The position numbers and the translations under genes were made by a program. A DNA stretch of 64,000 bases from Cymbidium sinense. Lineage: Eukaryota > Streptophyta > Magnoliopsida > Asparagales > Orchidaceae. Where the stretch lies: NCBI GenBank assembly GCA_021442155.1, contig CM038214.1, forward strand, positions 312,883,001 through 312,947,000. Direction: 5' to 3'. Below the pieces are notes generated by a model. The model did not search any database. It saw only the letters and a list, made by a program, of their open reading frames with translations, and was not told the origin of the DNA. Below are positions 24,817 to 36,695 of the stretch, one piece after another. The number at the start of each line of letters is the position of its first letter. Positions within the stretch are counted from its first letter, which is position 1.

Positions 24817-25207
24817 CTATTTTCGCTTCCTTTTATTTTCTTTTTCATTTCCTCTTTTCTTTTCTTTTTCTTTTTCTATTTCATTTTCTTTTTCTTTTTC
24901 TTTTTCTTTTTCTTTTATTTTTAAACTTTGGCCATATTCGTGTGAATAGACATGTTGATTTTGAGAGATGTAGTAAGCCACATCCTCATATATGCCAACC
25001 TTGTGAACTATAAATGGCTTGAGATCTCCTTTGACATAGTAGATGATCCCACCTCTCACGAACTTCATACACTGATGTAGAGAGGATGGAATAATGTTAT
25101 TCTCATGTATCCATGGTCTCCCAAGCAAAGCGTTGAAAGATGTATCCGAGCTATAATGTAAAACTTGGCTTCGATCTTCTAATCATCTATCTCCGAGCCA
25201 AAGGCAT
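24817..25207 (-). pseudogene. Protease C-terminus with Lys-Glu-rich simple repeat (segment A)
   Basis: The minus strand starts MLGRPWIHENNIIPSSLHQC (25128 onward), the conserved block that follows the retroviral-type protease in Tat elements. After about 65 residues it changes to a KEKEKEKEKEN tract encoded by a TTTTTC/TTTTCT pyrimidine repeat on the + strand (24835-24920). Just upstream, at about 25205, the coding sequence is cut by the nested insertion. Plus-strand Ser/Phe-rich open frames over the tract are shadows. Confidence 0.75.
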
Positions 25208-25510
25208 GTTGACCTCACTTTTGGAGTAATGATTCAATCTTCCCTTCTTAGACTTAGGAGTGTTCTAGACACTAAGACTTTCCTAATCATAAGACACTTC
25301 TAATTAGGTAAATACTTAACCTAAGCCTAAAAACTTAGAACGGTTAACCATAACATTAGGTTATGCCTTAGGGATTAAGATAATCAACCTACCCTACAAC
25401 CCAAATCCAATCCATGTTCACCTTCTCAAACCAAACCTCAAGTTCAATTCAAACATCAAATTCAAATCCAATTCCAAACCAAAATTCTAAAACCAAATGA
25501 TTGAAGCCAT

Positions 25511-26035
25511 GTTCAAATACAAACATGAAACCCTTCCTAAGCAATATGACCTATCCCATGGAGTTACCCAAATTTTAATCCAAATCAATCCAAAATAAAT
25601 TGATTTTCTCATAATCAATTTATATCTTCAATCATCTTCCTAAATATAAATCAAATCTATAATCAAATGATCAAAACTAAATCAAACTAAATCAAATTAA
25701 ATCAAAACCCTTCCTAAGCCATATGACCTATACCATGGATTTAGCTAAATATTAATCCAAATCATGTCAAACTCAATTGAATTTCTTAAAAATCAATCAT
25801 ATTTTCAATCATCTTCATAGATTTAAATAGAATATATGTTTAAATCATCAAAACTAAATTAAACCAAATCAAAATCCAAACCTAAGCCACATGACAACTC
25901 TATAGACTTAGCCAAATTCCATCATTCCAAAACCCAAATTCAATTTATTTTCTCATGAATCAATCATACCTTCAAGCATATTCACAAATATAAATGAAAT
26001 CTACAATCATCAAGCCAAACTAAAATCAAACCAAG
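25511..26035. repeat. Three-unit tandem repeat, about 170-177 bases (segment A)
   Basis: Units start around the word CCTAAGC(C)..ATATGACC at 25536, 25713 and 25881. Each continues through AATCCAAATCA, a TTCTCAT..AATCAAT block, TCTTCAATCATCTTC and ATCAAAACTAAATCAAA. The same three units occur in segment B at about 54645-55165, so the repeat predates the duplication. Confidence 0.7.
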
Positions 26036-29000
26036 TTAAACCCAACTTAACCCTTTTGACTTGAATTATTCAAATGAACTAAAACCCATTTGAACCCATG
26101 CCAATTGCAATTAAATTTATATATCAATCCCAAATCCATATATAAACTCAACTAAATCAAACCCAACCCAAAATCAAGCCAAATAAACCCAATTGGTCCA
26201 GTTGACCCAAAGTCATGAATTTGACCTATTTGAGCCAAGTTCTAATCCTAGCCAAATTATATTGAACTAAGACTATCAAAACCTCCCATCATGATTGTTG
26301 ATCACCCTAGGTTGATCAATTATCATAAATTGGATCCAGCCAAATCAACTTAGTCATTTGACCAAGTCAACGCCTTAACCCATATGAATCCAAACTAGCT
26401 AAATTGCAACCTAAGCCAAATCCCTTGAAATCAATGATTCATACCAAATCAAAATCAATATTTCAATATGAATTGACCTTCAATTAAGTCAAACAAAACC
26501 CAATTGGCCCTCTTGACCCAAGTTGACCCAAGTTGACCCAAATTGACCTAAAAGAACAAATTGTGTCAAATCAAAATATAAACCAAATTGATTACAACCA
26601 ATGGCTAAAATTTAATCCAAATTGATTATTGAAATTGACCAAAGCCATGATTGGACCCAATTGAACCCAATTGACCTACTTAGCCCAAATTGACCTAAAG
26701 GTTCAAGTTGGACTAAATCAAAACCAAATCCTATTTAATTGAAATGAAAGCCTACAATCATCTTAAATTGGTCAACAAAACCCAAACCAACACCCAACCC
26801 AAGCCAATTTGGCCAATTTGGTCAAATTGGTCAACTTAACCCATTTGACCTAAATGAATTAAAATGAGCCAAAATCAATTCTAAACCAAACCAAACCAAA
26901 CCAATTGAACCAAAACATCCCAAACGATCATATGAACTTGACCCAACCTTTGGTTTAACCCAATTTGACCAATTGGTCAACTTGATCCAACCTAACCCAA
27001 ATTGAACTTAATGAGTCAAATTGAGCCAAACCTAACCAAATTGACTCCAATTAACTTAATATTTGGGCTAAGCCACTATTGGCTCATTTCAAATCTATCC
27101 AAATCAAATCCAATGCTAAATGATCATTCTACCTTTAGGTCAAAGGCATCACATGAGATAAATCACCCAGGTAAGTGGTCATTTCCATTATTTGCCACTT
27201 TGTACTTTCCAAATGGTCCACCTAGGCACCTAAGACATTTCCCAACTTGACCCAATGGGTGGTTGGGTCAGCCATGACCCATGGGATGTGAAGCCCATAG
27301 GACACCCATGATTCCTCCTTGGCAGCCACCTCCACACCTTCAACCAACCAAGGAAAGCCAATTCACCTACTCCCTGCCACCCATGACTCCCTAAGTTGGT
27401 TAGATGGCCACTAGAAGCCAAACCCAATCTCACCATCCAATAAAGATGAAAGGGTGTATAGACCCCGTTTCCACTCAAACACATAGAAAAATCATTCCTT
27501 AGAGCTCGTACCCCTGCTAGAGCCATTCCCTAAGCTCTCAAGCCCATTCCTCGATCAAAAAATGCCATTCCCTTCCATCCTGAAATAGGACACTCCCATT
27601 TTTGACCTAACTTCCCCATTTCTCCATCAAATTCAAATTAACTTTGCACGCACCTTCCCTAAGCCTTATCGAGCAGGAAAAAATTATCTCCCAAGCTTCC
27701 CGAGCACCGAAGGTGGGACTTCGATCAAAATAGAGCTCCAAATCATCGATTCATTGCCTTCTGAGTGAATGTTGAGGAATTGATCCAATTACTGCTCAAT
27801 AGGACTTCATCTTCACTAAATGAAGCTTCCTCAATCTTTCGAGCTATCTGTCTTAAGTCCTGGGGAGGTATGCTTCCAAAATTGATCCTTAGGCAAAAAT
27901 GGGTTGGAGCTCTTTAAAGAAAACTTGCATCTCGTGTGATCTTGACCATTAGATCCCCTCCGATCGATGTCATGGAGGTGTGGGATCATTTTGGAGTTGA
28001 TCCAAGCTAGAGTAAGCTCAGATCAAGTAAGCAATGGTGAACGGACTCCATTCTCCTTCACTCGCATGATGTTAGATCATGTACCTTCCTTTTTGCATGA
28101 TCGGAATGGACGGTCATGATTAGATCTGCTAGATCGATCTAATTTAATCCTATTAAGCTATGGGATTAATTATAGCCATCCGATCTTAGATCAAATGATA
28201 AATAAAAAGTGTGCCTGTCGTCGCCACATAGGCACTAAGTCGGATAAGTTTTAAGTAGCCAATCCCGTGGTGCCGCGTGGAAAGCATGCCGCATCAGTGC
28301 GCCATGTGGCACCAACATGATTAGGCTTTAATCAGGCTTAATTAATAATTTTTAATGGTTGAAACTTCTAGAAATCATAAAAAGTCACTGAGAAATAAAA
28401 AAATGCAAATAAATACTCATTTTAAAGGTATATTAGAGGAGAATTAATTGGAAATGATCCTAACTAAATTTAAATAGTAATTAAGGTTTAATTGCAACAT
28501 TAATTAGCTTAATTATTCCATAATTACTTAAGCAATTAATCCCAAATTTTTTTGGTTAATTTAATGGGATGACCTCTGCCTGCCATGATTTTCTTGGGAT
28601 TTATTGCTCACTTAATTAAGAAAATTGTCTAATTAAACCTTAACTACTCTTTTAATTTAATTAATGATTAATTAATCCCATGAACACTAAAAAATTGGTT
28701 AATTAGGTTTATTAATCATTGTTCAATACTAAGTGAACTATGGAATAGAGTTGGGACCCCTTTCCCTAATTTCATTTCACCATTTTTTAAAATGACATTA
28801 ATCAAGATTTAAGTAATTAATTAAATCAATTAATCAAATTGAAATCATAATCACATGAGACCTTAATTAATTAAATTGTGGGGTAGATCTTTAAGTGTTT
28901 AATAGCCTAAAAGAGTTTAATGAAATTATGGTTTGTCCACATGTGTGGGAAAACCATAAGAGTAATTAATCAAGCCCCTTAATCTAATTAACTATTAATC

Positions 29001-29649
29001 ATGAGCCAATTGCATTAGGCGCTTTTTTATTTCAGGATCATTAAGTTTATTTTCCATGCATATCATGTTGGCTCATAATTATTTAGTTAATTACTTTAAG
29101 GTGACATAGGTAAGGGTAATTAATTCATCTGATTAAGGGTTCAACTTAATTAACCAATAAAATCTTTAAATTAAATCAAATCACTAATGTGGGAATGGGT
29201 TTAAAATAGCAAGTGATGATTTCTCTTTTCTTATTTAAATCAAATCAAATCCAAAATATAATTAATAAAGAAGCTTTAGTTTTCTTTAAATAATCTTATT
29301 TGATTTGAATGTCCTTAATAACTAGTTTGGTTGAATGAATCATGTTCTTATTTTTCCTCTTTCCAATCATGTTAAATTTGGTATGACATTTGAATTCATG
29401 CATCTATCTCTTCAAAATCAAGTAAAATAAAATGAATTTGCTTTATGTAAGCTTTCATGTGTTGATTTAATTTAATATATGCATGGCTATTATCACTATT
29501 AAATATAAATGTATTATTCAAAAGCTTATAAATGAATAATAATATGTGTTATGATGCTAGTTATAAATACATAAGAAATGCATGTGATTATAGCTTAAGT
29601 GTATGAATGTTGAGTTCTCTTTCCTCTATTCATGGGTTGATTTATATAA

Positions 29650-30010
29650 GATTGAATGGTAATGGGTATATAGTCTGAACATCCTGGGAATACAAGGCTT
29701 TAGATAGCCCCAAGGAGGTCATTTGATTACCTCACTTCCCTAATTTAACAACAGCACGTACCCATTTGATTTCATTCGTATGTATTTCAACATTAGAATT
29801 TGGATAGAGCTTTAATTCATACTTATAAATTATTCAATAAAAAATATACAATCTTTGCATGGTTTTTTCCCTCATTTATGTATACATCCATGTGTGTCCA
29901 AGAAAAGCAAGTTTATAGTCTAGACATCCCAAGAATATAAGGCTTTAGCTAACTCTAAGGAGGTCATTTGATTACCTCACTTCCCTAGTTTAACAACAAC
30001 ATATGCCTGT
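29650..30010. repeat. Direct repeat pair around TAGTCT-GACATCC (segment A)
   Basis: Two copies of an about 90-base block (TATAGTCTGAACATCC, then AAGGCTTTAG, then AGGAGGTCATTTGATTACCT and CACTTCCCTA) start near 29671 and 29916. The second copy has the left flank of B copy 1 and the right flank of B copy 2. This indicates a deletion by recombination between repeats in A. Confidence 0.7.
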
Positions 30011-31098
30011 TTAATTTCATTCTTATGTCCTTTTTGTATAAGAATTTGGATAAACTTTCAATTAATATGTTTAAATAATTCAATAAAATAAAATATAAAT
30101 TCTAAATAGACACAAACATTCATCATTTAAGTGTGCTAAATTATGTTGCATGTATAGATACACATAGGATTAAATCATATGCATGTTACATGTGATGGAA
30201 AGAAATGATTTAATATATATCATCTGGTAGTAATTCAATTAAATTAATCTTAAGATGCTTTTCATTTTGAATAGGATTATTTAAAGTGAACCTAAACTTA
30301 GGATTCATTAAATCATTTAATAAGCCATTCATTAAAGAGAACTAAATCAAATTAATATACTTTAGAAAGTGACTTGAGGTCAAGATGAAAGAGGGCAACC
30401 CTCTTTTCCTCTCTTTATAACACTTAGTAGCTAAGTGTAATCAAATGAAACGAAAGAAAACACAAATTAAAATTCTCAAATCAATTAAACTACTTAAAGT
30501 GAAATTAACCTTTCATGTTAAATTGAATCCTTCTACACTTAGAAAATCCAACACTAATGTCTAACAAGATTAAAGCTCCCTAGATTTAGGATCTGAGGTA
30601 GTTATTTCCTTCGAGCTACGAGCATAAATCCTCACCTCTTAGGCATTCCCACAACCTTGTGTTGGTGGATTATAAGCTCTAGTAATCTAATTAAATTTCA
30701 ACTCAAAATATATAAATCTCCTCAACTTCAATATTATAAAGCCAAACCATAGGATAGATTGGTATGCTCATTAGGCTTCCTAGTATCATGAGCATTTCTT
30801 ACTTATTTCATTTATATTCCAAAAATAAGTTTTCTCCGTGAACTTTTCTAATTGATTTTTCAAATACAACCAATCCTTTAATTCTTATAAAATGATTATC
30901 TATTTTAATCGAGTATTCTTAGAAAATTTCATTTCCTAAGATGTATTTAACTATGGAGGCTTGCCTTCATAAGGAACTTAAGAACCTAGTTTAATATAAA
31001 TCCTAATTTATTCATCCATGCAAAGTAGGGGAAAAACTCTGGTACATTCGAAGACCCATCATGCCTTAGGATTCCTTATTTCATGATTAGGTTCACTT

Positions 31099-31670
31099 CA
31101 GTGACTTCTTGGAAGGATGAGCTTGTGGAAAGTTCTACCTTCTCATCGGGCATATCTATAGATTCTACTATGGGATCCTCATAGTTAGTTGACTCCAAGT
31201 CAATCTCAAGAGGCGAACCTGATTGATTTAGAGAAGGATAGTCCCACTCTGAATTTGAAAGGAAATGTTCAGAACTACTAGAGTTATTATTTTTATTTAG
31301 ACTCGGAGACCTTTCAATAGGAATAAAATCTAGAGCATTAGAAGTAGACAATATATAAGTAGAACCAGCTTTCTTCATTAATTTCTTTTTAGGTGGAGTA
31401 CATGATAGAAATCACGTAAAGTAAGCGGAGTAAGGGATTAAGTGCCCTAATCCGTAGGTATAACGTTCTTGCTGATAGAAGAGGAGCTAGTAGAAGAGGT
31501 GGGAGTTGCAACGGTGGAGGAAGTACTTGACTTGGACGGTGGCTACACTACTAGACTATCCTCGGCAAGTATGGTGAGTTGCTGCTGCTACTGGGCTGTC
31601 ACCCTCCCCGAGTTGTTTTTTGCAACTAGCAAACCTTCCTTAGTGTTGGAGGTTTGAGCTATTTTAGGCA
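31099..31670 (-). pseudogene. Gag-protease linker, truncated (segment A)
   Basis: On the minus strand, 31378-31076 reads MKKAGSTYILSTSNALDFIP followed by a Ser/Asn/acidic stretch and VELSTSSSFQEVT. This matches B 62143-61514 residue by residue over most of its length. Relative to B, about 690 bases (B 61100-61788, including the protease start) are deleted near 31098. The other end stops at 31670, where GGCAC runs straight into CCCTAAA repeats, so all of Gag proper is missing. Confidence 0.72.
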
Positions 31671-32325
31671 CCCTAAACCCTAAACCCTAAATCCTAAACC
31701 CTAAACCCTAAACCCTAAACCTTAAACCATAAAACTAACCCTAATGCTTAAACTCTAAACCTTAAACCCTAAACTGTAGACCCTAAAAAACCCAAAATAC
31801 TAAAAACCAAAACCCTAAACTAAACATAAACCTTAAACCCTAAAAAGCTAAAATCAGAAACCTAAACTAAATAAAACATAAAAAAAAAATTAAAAAAAAA
31901 ACCTAAAATGAAATAAAATAGAAATAATATAAAATAAAAACATAAACTAAAATAGATAAACTAAACTAAATAAAAATAAAAAATAAAATACTAAAATAAA
32001 CTAAAATAAATGAATAAATAATATTAAACTTAAACCTACTTGTTTGTAATTAAAAATCCTAAATTCTAAACACTAAACCCTAAACCCAAAATCCTTAACC
32101 CTCTCCACACTAAACCCTAAACCCTAAATCCTCTCTAAACCAAAAACTCCACACCCTAAACCACAACCAAACCCTAAACCCCAAACCTTAAATGCTAAAC
32201 CTTCTAAACGCCCCACTCTAAACCATACTATAAACCCTAAACCTAAACCTAAAGTAACTAAATAAATTAAAAAAATAAAATAAAACCCTAAAAATTAATA
32301 AACATAAACCTAAACATTAACCATA
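31671..32325 (+). repeat. Telomere-like array between segment A and GRP copy 3
   Basis: About seven near-perfect CCCTAAA units (31671-31720) abut the truncated retroelement. A degenerate tail, a punctuation motif at 32034-32056 and a partly scrambled C-rich head (32100-32220) follow. The last 75 bases carry AAAGTAACTAAATAAATTAA, the flank shared with other GRP fragments. Confidence 0.88.
32034..32056 (+). repeat. Punctuation motif copy
   Basis: ACCTACTTGTTTGTAATTAA followed by AAATCC lies at a tail-to-head boundary. It has diverged from the TTTACTTAATT core. Confidence 0.5.
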
Positions 32326-32753
32326 AAAATGGGCAGAACCATGATGCTAGGAATATCACCGTCAACCAGGCTTAGTCTAGATCTGGCGGTGGAGGCAAAG
32401 CTGGAGGTGGCGGTTATCGCAATGGTGGTGGAGGATCTGGAGGTGCTGGTGGATATAGTGATGGTGGTTATCGAGGTGGGAGGAGTGATGGAGGTTACAA
32501 CCAAGGTGGTGGCGGAGGGAGAGAGCAAGGATATGATGGTGGATCTCGCTAATCGAAAGGCTTGGGTTGTGCTAATAGGAACTAGAGAATCTGATCTACT
32601 TCTTATGGAACTCTATCTCTACAATAGAGAAGGTTCTAGTTATCTAGGGTTTTTGATTTGCTCTACGCATGCTCATTTTTGGTCTATGTCGTCGCTTTTG
32701 TCTTAGAAAACTTAGTGTGTTCCTTGGTTGATGAAATCGAAAAGAAAAAATGT
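32326..32753 (+). pseudogene. GRP gene 3'-end fragment, copy 3 (3' end also trimmed)
   Basis: The GRP frame is well preserved: NGQNHDARNITVNQA, a TAG, then SRSGGGGKAGGGGYRNGGGG, SGGAGGYSDGGYRGG, RSDGGYNQGGGGGREQGYDG and GSR followed by TAA. It lacks the GGQSSGG block of the other copies, either as a deletion or a different allele of the source gene. The 3' UTR stops early at GAAAAAATG and passes into AAATAAACCTAAACCC without the usual TTCTCTATT-A-run end. It is the cleanest view of the glycine-rich domain apart from copy 6. Open frames beginning at the ATG at 32329, and on the minus strand at 32528, are out of frame. Confidence 0.8.
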
Positions 32754-33544
32754 AAATAAACCTAAACCCTAAACCCTAAACCCAAAACCCTAAACCCTAA
32801 AAAGCTAAAAACCTAAACCTAAACTAAATAAAACCTAAAAATAAAATAAGTAAAAAAAATCTAAACTAAAATAAAATAAAAACATAAACTAAACTCTAAA
32901 CTACCAAAAGAAAATAAAAAAATAAAACTAAAATAAAATAAAATAAATAAAAACCTAAACTAAACTAAATAATAAAAAAATGTAAATAAAATCAAAACTA
33001 ATCATAAAATAAAAATAAAATAAACCTAAAATAAAAATAAAAAATTAAATAAAAACCTAAACCTAAACAATCAACCTTAAAATAAAACCTAAAAATAAAT
33101 AGAAAATTAAACCTAAACCCTAAACTAAAAAAAACTTAAACATAAAATAAAAATAAAATAAATCTAAACCTAAACTAAAATAAACTAAACTAAAATAAAT
33201 AAAAGCTAAACCTAAACCTAAAATAAACTAAACCAAAACATAAACCTAAATTAAATAAAATAAAATAAACTAAAATAAACCTAAATGTTAAAAATCTAAG
33301 TAAATTTAAAATAAAACCTAAACTAACCCTAATAAAATAAAATAAAACCTAAACCTAAACCTAAAATAAAAATAAAACCTAAGGATTAAATAATAAAATA
33401 AAATAAAGCTAAACTAAAAAAATAAACCTAAACCCAAAATAAACTAAAATAAAAACCTAAATTAAAATAAATAAACCTAAAATAAAAAATTAAACTAAAT
33501 AAAAAAAATATACCTAAATAAAATAAAATAATATAAATAAATAA

Positions 33545-33570
33545 ACTACTAACAGTTTGCTTAATTTAAA
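33545..33570 (+). repeat. Punctuation motif copy
   Basis: CTACTAACAGTTTGCTTAAT followed by TTAAA contains the GTTTGCTTAATTTAAA core. Confidence 0.65.
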
Positions 33571-34498
33571 ATAAATAAATAAACCTGACCTTAAATCCTC
33601 CCTAAAACTAATCCCTCATCTAAACTTATCCCTACCCAAACCTAAACCCACACCACCCCCAAACCTAAATTAAAATCCTGGGCCCTAAACCCTAAACCTC
33701 CACTGACCCTATCCACCCAACCCTACAACTCCACACCCTAAATGATCCTACCACCCTACCAAATCAACTCAGGCCATCCTGACCCTCTAACCAACCAACC
33801 CTGACCTACCACCTAGCAATTAAATTAAATAAAAATAAAATAAATAAAATATCTAAACCAAAATAAATAAATAAAATAAAATAAACATAAACTACTCAAC
33901 CTAAACTAATCCTAAAAGAAAATAATAAAAAATAAAACTAAAATAAATTAAAATAAATATAAACCCACTAAAACTAAATAAAAAATAAAACCTAAATAAA
34001 ATAAACTAAAATAATAAAATAAGCTAAAATAAAATAAAATAAACCTTTAATAAAATAAAATAAACCCTAAACCTAAATAACAAACCTAAAAATAAATCCT
34101 AAAAATAAATAAAATATTAATCCTAAACCCACTAAAAAAAACCTAAACCTAAAAATAAAATAAAATAAACCTAAACATAAACTATAAATAAACTAAACCT
34201 AAACATAAACTAAATAAAATAAACTGAAATAAAATTAAACTACTATAAATGAATCTATAAACCAAATAAAACCTAAAACTAACCTAAAAAATAAAATAAA
34301 ACTAAACATAAACCTAAATAAAAAAACTAAACTTAAAAAATAAATTAAAAAAATAAACTAAAAATAAACCTAAACCTAAAAAAAATATAAATAAAAACCT
34401 AAACTAAAATAAATAAACCTCAAATAAATAAATAAACTAAAATAAAATAAATATGCATAAATCAAAATAAAAGAAAATAAATAAATAAATAAAACTAA

Positions 34499-34520
34499 AC
34501 CTACTTGGTTTGCTTTAAAA
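34499..34520 (+). repeat. Punctuation motif copy
   Basis: ACCTACTTGGTTTGCTTTAA followed by A-rich sequence lies directly before the GC-rich patch. Confidence 0.6.
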
Positions 34521-34539
34521 ATAAAAAATAAAATAAAAC

Positions 34540-34920
34540 TATAGTTATACCATCTTAAACCGACTCTGATCACTAAATCTGATCCTAGGGACCCACTGGG
34601 CCACTACTCCACAAACACTACTGGGCTAACACTGGGCCCAGGCCACTGGGCCACCTAGGCCACCTCAGTCTTAAGCCTGACTGGGCCCTCTGACCTGACC
34701 TGACATTAGCCACAATCTTACCTACTAAACTAGATCACAGGCCCTGGGCCAGCCAGGCCCTGACTCAAAATCTTGGGCTCTAAAACCTTAAAAGGCCCTC
34801 CAGCCTACCCTACCTTGGGCCACCAGGCCCCCAAAAATGCCACTGGCCCTTCCCCAGGCTAAACTGGGCCCTGGGCCACTTAAACTAAACCTAACATCCC
34901 CAAAACCATAAAACCAAAAA
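34540..34920 (+). other. GC-rich CTGGGCC patch at the head position of a satellite unit
   Basis: About 380 bases are dominated by GGGCC words (CTGGGCCACT, GCCCTGGGCC, CAGGCCCTGA). They lie exactly where a CCCTAAA-rich head would be expected after the 34499 motif. I see no coding potential. It may be a diverged head or a sequencing artefact, because CCCTAA repeats are known to be miscalled as CCCTGG in some nanopore data. Confidence 0.6.
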
Positions 34921-36695
34921 AACTAAACTAAAGTTAAACCTGACCTAAACCTAAATAAACAAAATAAAATAAAATAAAAATTTAACTAAAACTTAAATCC
35001 CAAAAATAAAATAAAATAAACTAATAAAAATAAACAAAAATAAAATAAATAAAAATCTAAACTAAACTTTAAAATAAAATAAACCTAAGAATAAAAAACA
35101 TAACTAATATAAAAACTAAAGATAAAATAAAAATAAAATAAAAACTAAATAAAAACCTAAACATAAAAAATAAACCTAAATAAAAAATAAAACTTAATCC
35201 CTAAACAAAAAATAAACCTATAATAAAACCTAAACCTAAAGAAAAAGATAAAATAAAATCTAAACCTAAATAAAAATAAAAACCTAAACCTAATAAATAA
35301 TATAAAATAAAACTCAACTAACATAAAAAAAATAAACTAAAAAAATCCAAACTGAAATAAGTAAACATAAAATAAACAAAATAAAAATAAAAAATAAATA
35401 TAAATCAAAATAATAAAATAAAATAAACTAAAATAAATTAAAAAATAAACTAAATAAACTAAATAAACCTAAACCTACCAATTAACCCAAAACCCTAAAC
35501 CTAACCTAAACCCTCCCTCATGTAAACCCTAAAACAACTCACAAAGCAGACCAACCCACCCCACCCTAAAAAACCCTAAACCCTAAAACCCACCCAAACC
35601 TAAACTTAAAGACTAAATAAAATAAATAAAATAAAATAATAAACTAAACCTAAACCTAAATAAAATAAAATAAAATAAATAAACCTAAACTAAATATAAA
35701 ATAAAATAAACTTAGGAAAATAAAAAACATAAGCCAAAATTAAAACTAAAGCGTAAAATAAAATAAAATAAACTTAAATAAATAAATAAAAACTAATAAG
35801 AACATAAACAAATAAACCTAAAAAAAAACCCTTTAAACCCAAAATTTAAAAAAAAAAACATAAACGTTAAATAAAAATAAAATAATAAAAATAAAATATA
35901 CTAAAACCTGAACTACAATAAATAAAACCTAAAGCTAAACCAAAAATATACTCAACCTATACCTAAACCTAAACTAGATAAAATAAAATAAACTAAAAAT
36001 AAAACTAAACCTAAACTAAAAATATAACCGATAAACAAACCTAAAATAAAAACCTAAAACCAAAACCTAAAAAAATAAAAAAAACCTAAACCTAAACATA
36101 AAAATAAAAAATAAATAAAAATAAAAATAATACTCAATTAAAAAATAAACCTAAACCTAAAAAATAAACTAAAATAAAAGACCTAAACTAAAATAAATTA
36201 AGCTAAACTAAAATAAACAAACCTAAAATAAATGAAATAAACTTAATTAAAATTAAAAGTAAACCTAAATAAAAATAAACTATAAAATAAACTAAAATAA
36301 ACAAAAAATAAACTAATTAAACTAAATAAACCAAACCCTACTAGTTTACTGAATTTTTTAAAAAAAGAAAATGAAAAACCATAAACCCTAAATCCTAAAC
36401 CCTAAACCCTAAACCTTAAACCCTAAACCTTAAACCTACAATCCTAAACCCTAAACCCAAAAAAATCATAAACCCTAAACCCTAAACCCTAACCATAAAC
36501 CCTAAACCCTAAAAACATAAACCCTAAAACCCTAAACCCTAAACTCTAAACACTAAACCCTAAACCCTAATCACTAACCATACACCCTAAACCATAAACC
36601 CCGAGCCCTAAACCTAAACCTAAAGTAACAAAATAAATTAAAAAATAAACTTAAATCCTAAACCATAATAAACCTAAACATAAACCTAAACCCTA
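34921..36695 (+). repeat. Telomere-like satellite units before GRP copy 4
   Basis: A tail runs to a degenerate punctuation site at about 35472-35490. A short scrambled C-rich head (35490-35600) and a further tail follow, then a punctuation motif at 36337-36366 and a CCCTAAA head (36370-36610). The last 78 bases carry the AAAGTAACAAAATAAATTAA flank shared with copies 1, 3 and 5. Confidence 0.88.
36337..36366 (+). repeat. Punctuation motif copy
   Basis: CCTACTAGTTTACTGAATTT followed by a T/A-run closely matches the copies at 609 and 45567. Confidence 0.7.

Larger units (their letters stand above)
25208..31098. mobile_element. Nested non-coding insertion in the protease region (segment A copy)
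   Basis: About 5.9 kb without recognisable coding sequence splits the Tat protease. It matches 54333-61229 in segment B. Contents from left to right are a 3-unit tandem repeat (about 25511-26035), a CAAATTGACC-rich stretch with many CCAATTTGG-like palindromes (26040-27260), mixed-composition sequence (27260-28350), AT-rich DNA, and two copies of a 245-base-spaced repeat (29650-30010). In B its ends read TG...CA on either strand, as in an LTR. A very large solo LTR or a non-autonomous LTR element is the best guess. No target duplication is clear. Confidence 0.5.
18750..31670 (-). mobile_element. Segment A: decayed Tat-lineage Ty3/gypsy retrotransposon with nested insertion
   Basis: This is one of two related large segments; B is 46814-63420. 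On the minus strand the readable order is a Gag-protease linker (31.67-31.1 kb), a nested non-coding insertion (31.1-25.2 kb), the end of protease (25.2-24.8), RT (23.96-23.13), RNase H, a second RNase H, integrase (to about 20.79) and a tandem-repeated 3' region. The peptide words GRPWIHEN, ACPKDE, QIKMAPE and the additional RNase H after the canonical one point to the Tat/Ogre branch. No LTR could be delimited. A is shortened relative to B at several places and is truncated in the Gag-protease linker, where it joins CCCTAAA repeats at 31671. Confidence 0.82.
32754..34539 (+). repeat. Telomere-like satellite units
   Basis: The head at 32760-32800 is followed by the landmark AAAAAGCTAAAAACCTAAAC and a long AAATAAA tail. 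The next punctuation motif is at 33545-33570, followed by a C-rich scrambled head (33590-33820, for example CCACCACCCTACC-like words) and another tail to the motif at 34499-34520. No gene is visible. The minus-strand Phe/Tyr-rich open frame at 34376-34573 is a compositional artefact. Confidence 0.87.

Noticed and set aside
24755..25013. Phe/Ser-rich plus-strand open frames over the pyrimidine repeat
   Set aside because: They are shadows of the minus-strand Lys-Glu tract of the Tat polyprotein.
27230..27526. Open frames of 82-98 codons at 27002-27526 in the nested insertion
   Set aside because: They are not conserved as open frames in the collinear B sequence (around 56100-56600) and have no recognisable domain.
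34376..34573. Phe/Tyr-rich minus-strand open frames in the arrays (also 45383-45616)
   Set aside because: They are direct translations of AAATAAA-type repeats with no start context or conserved motif.
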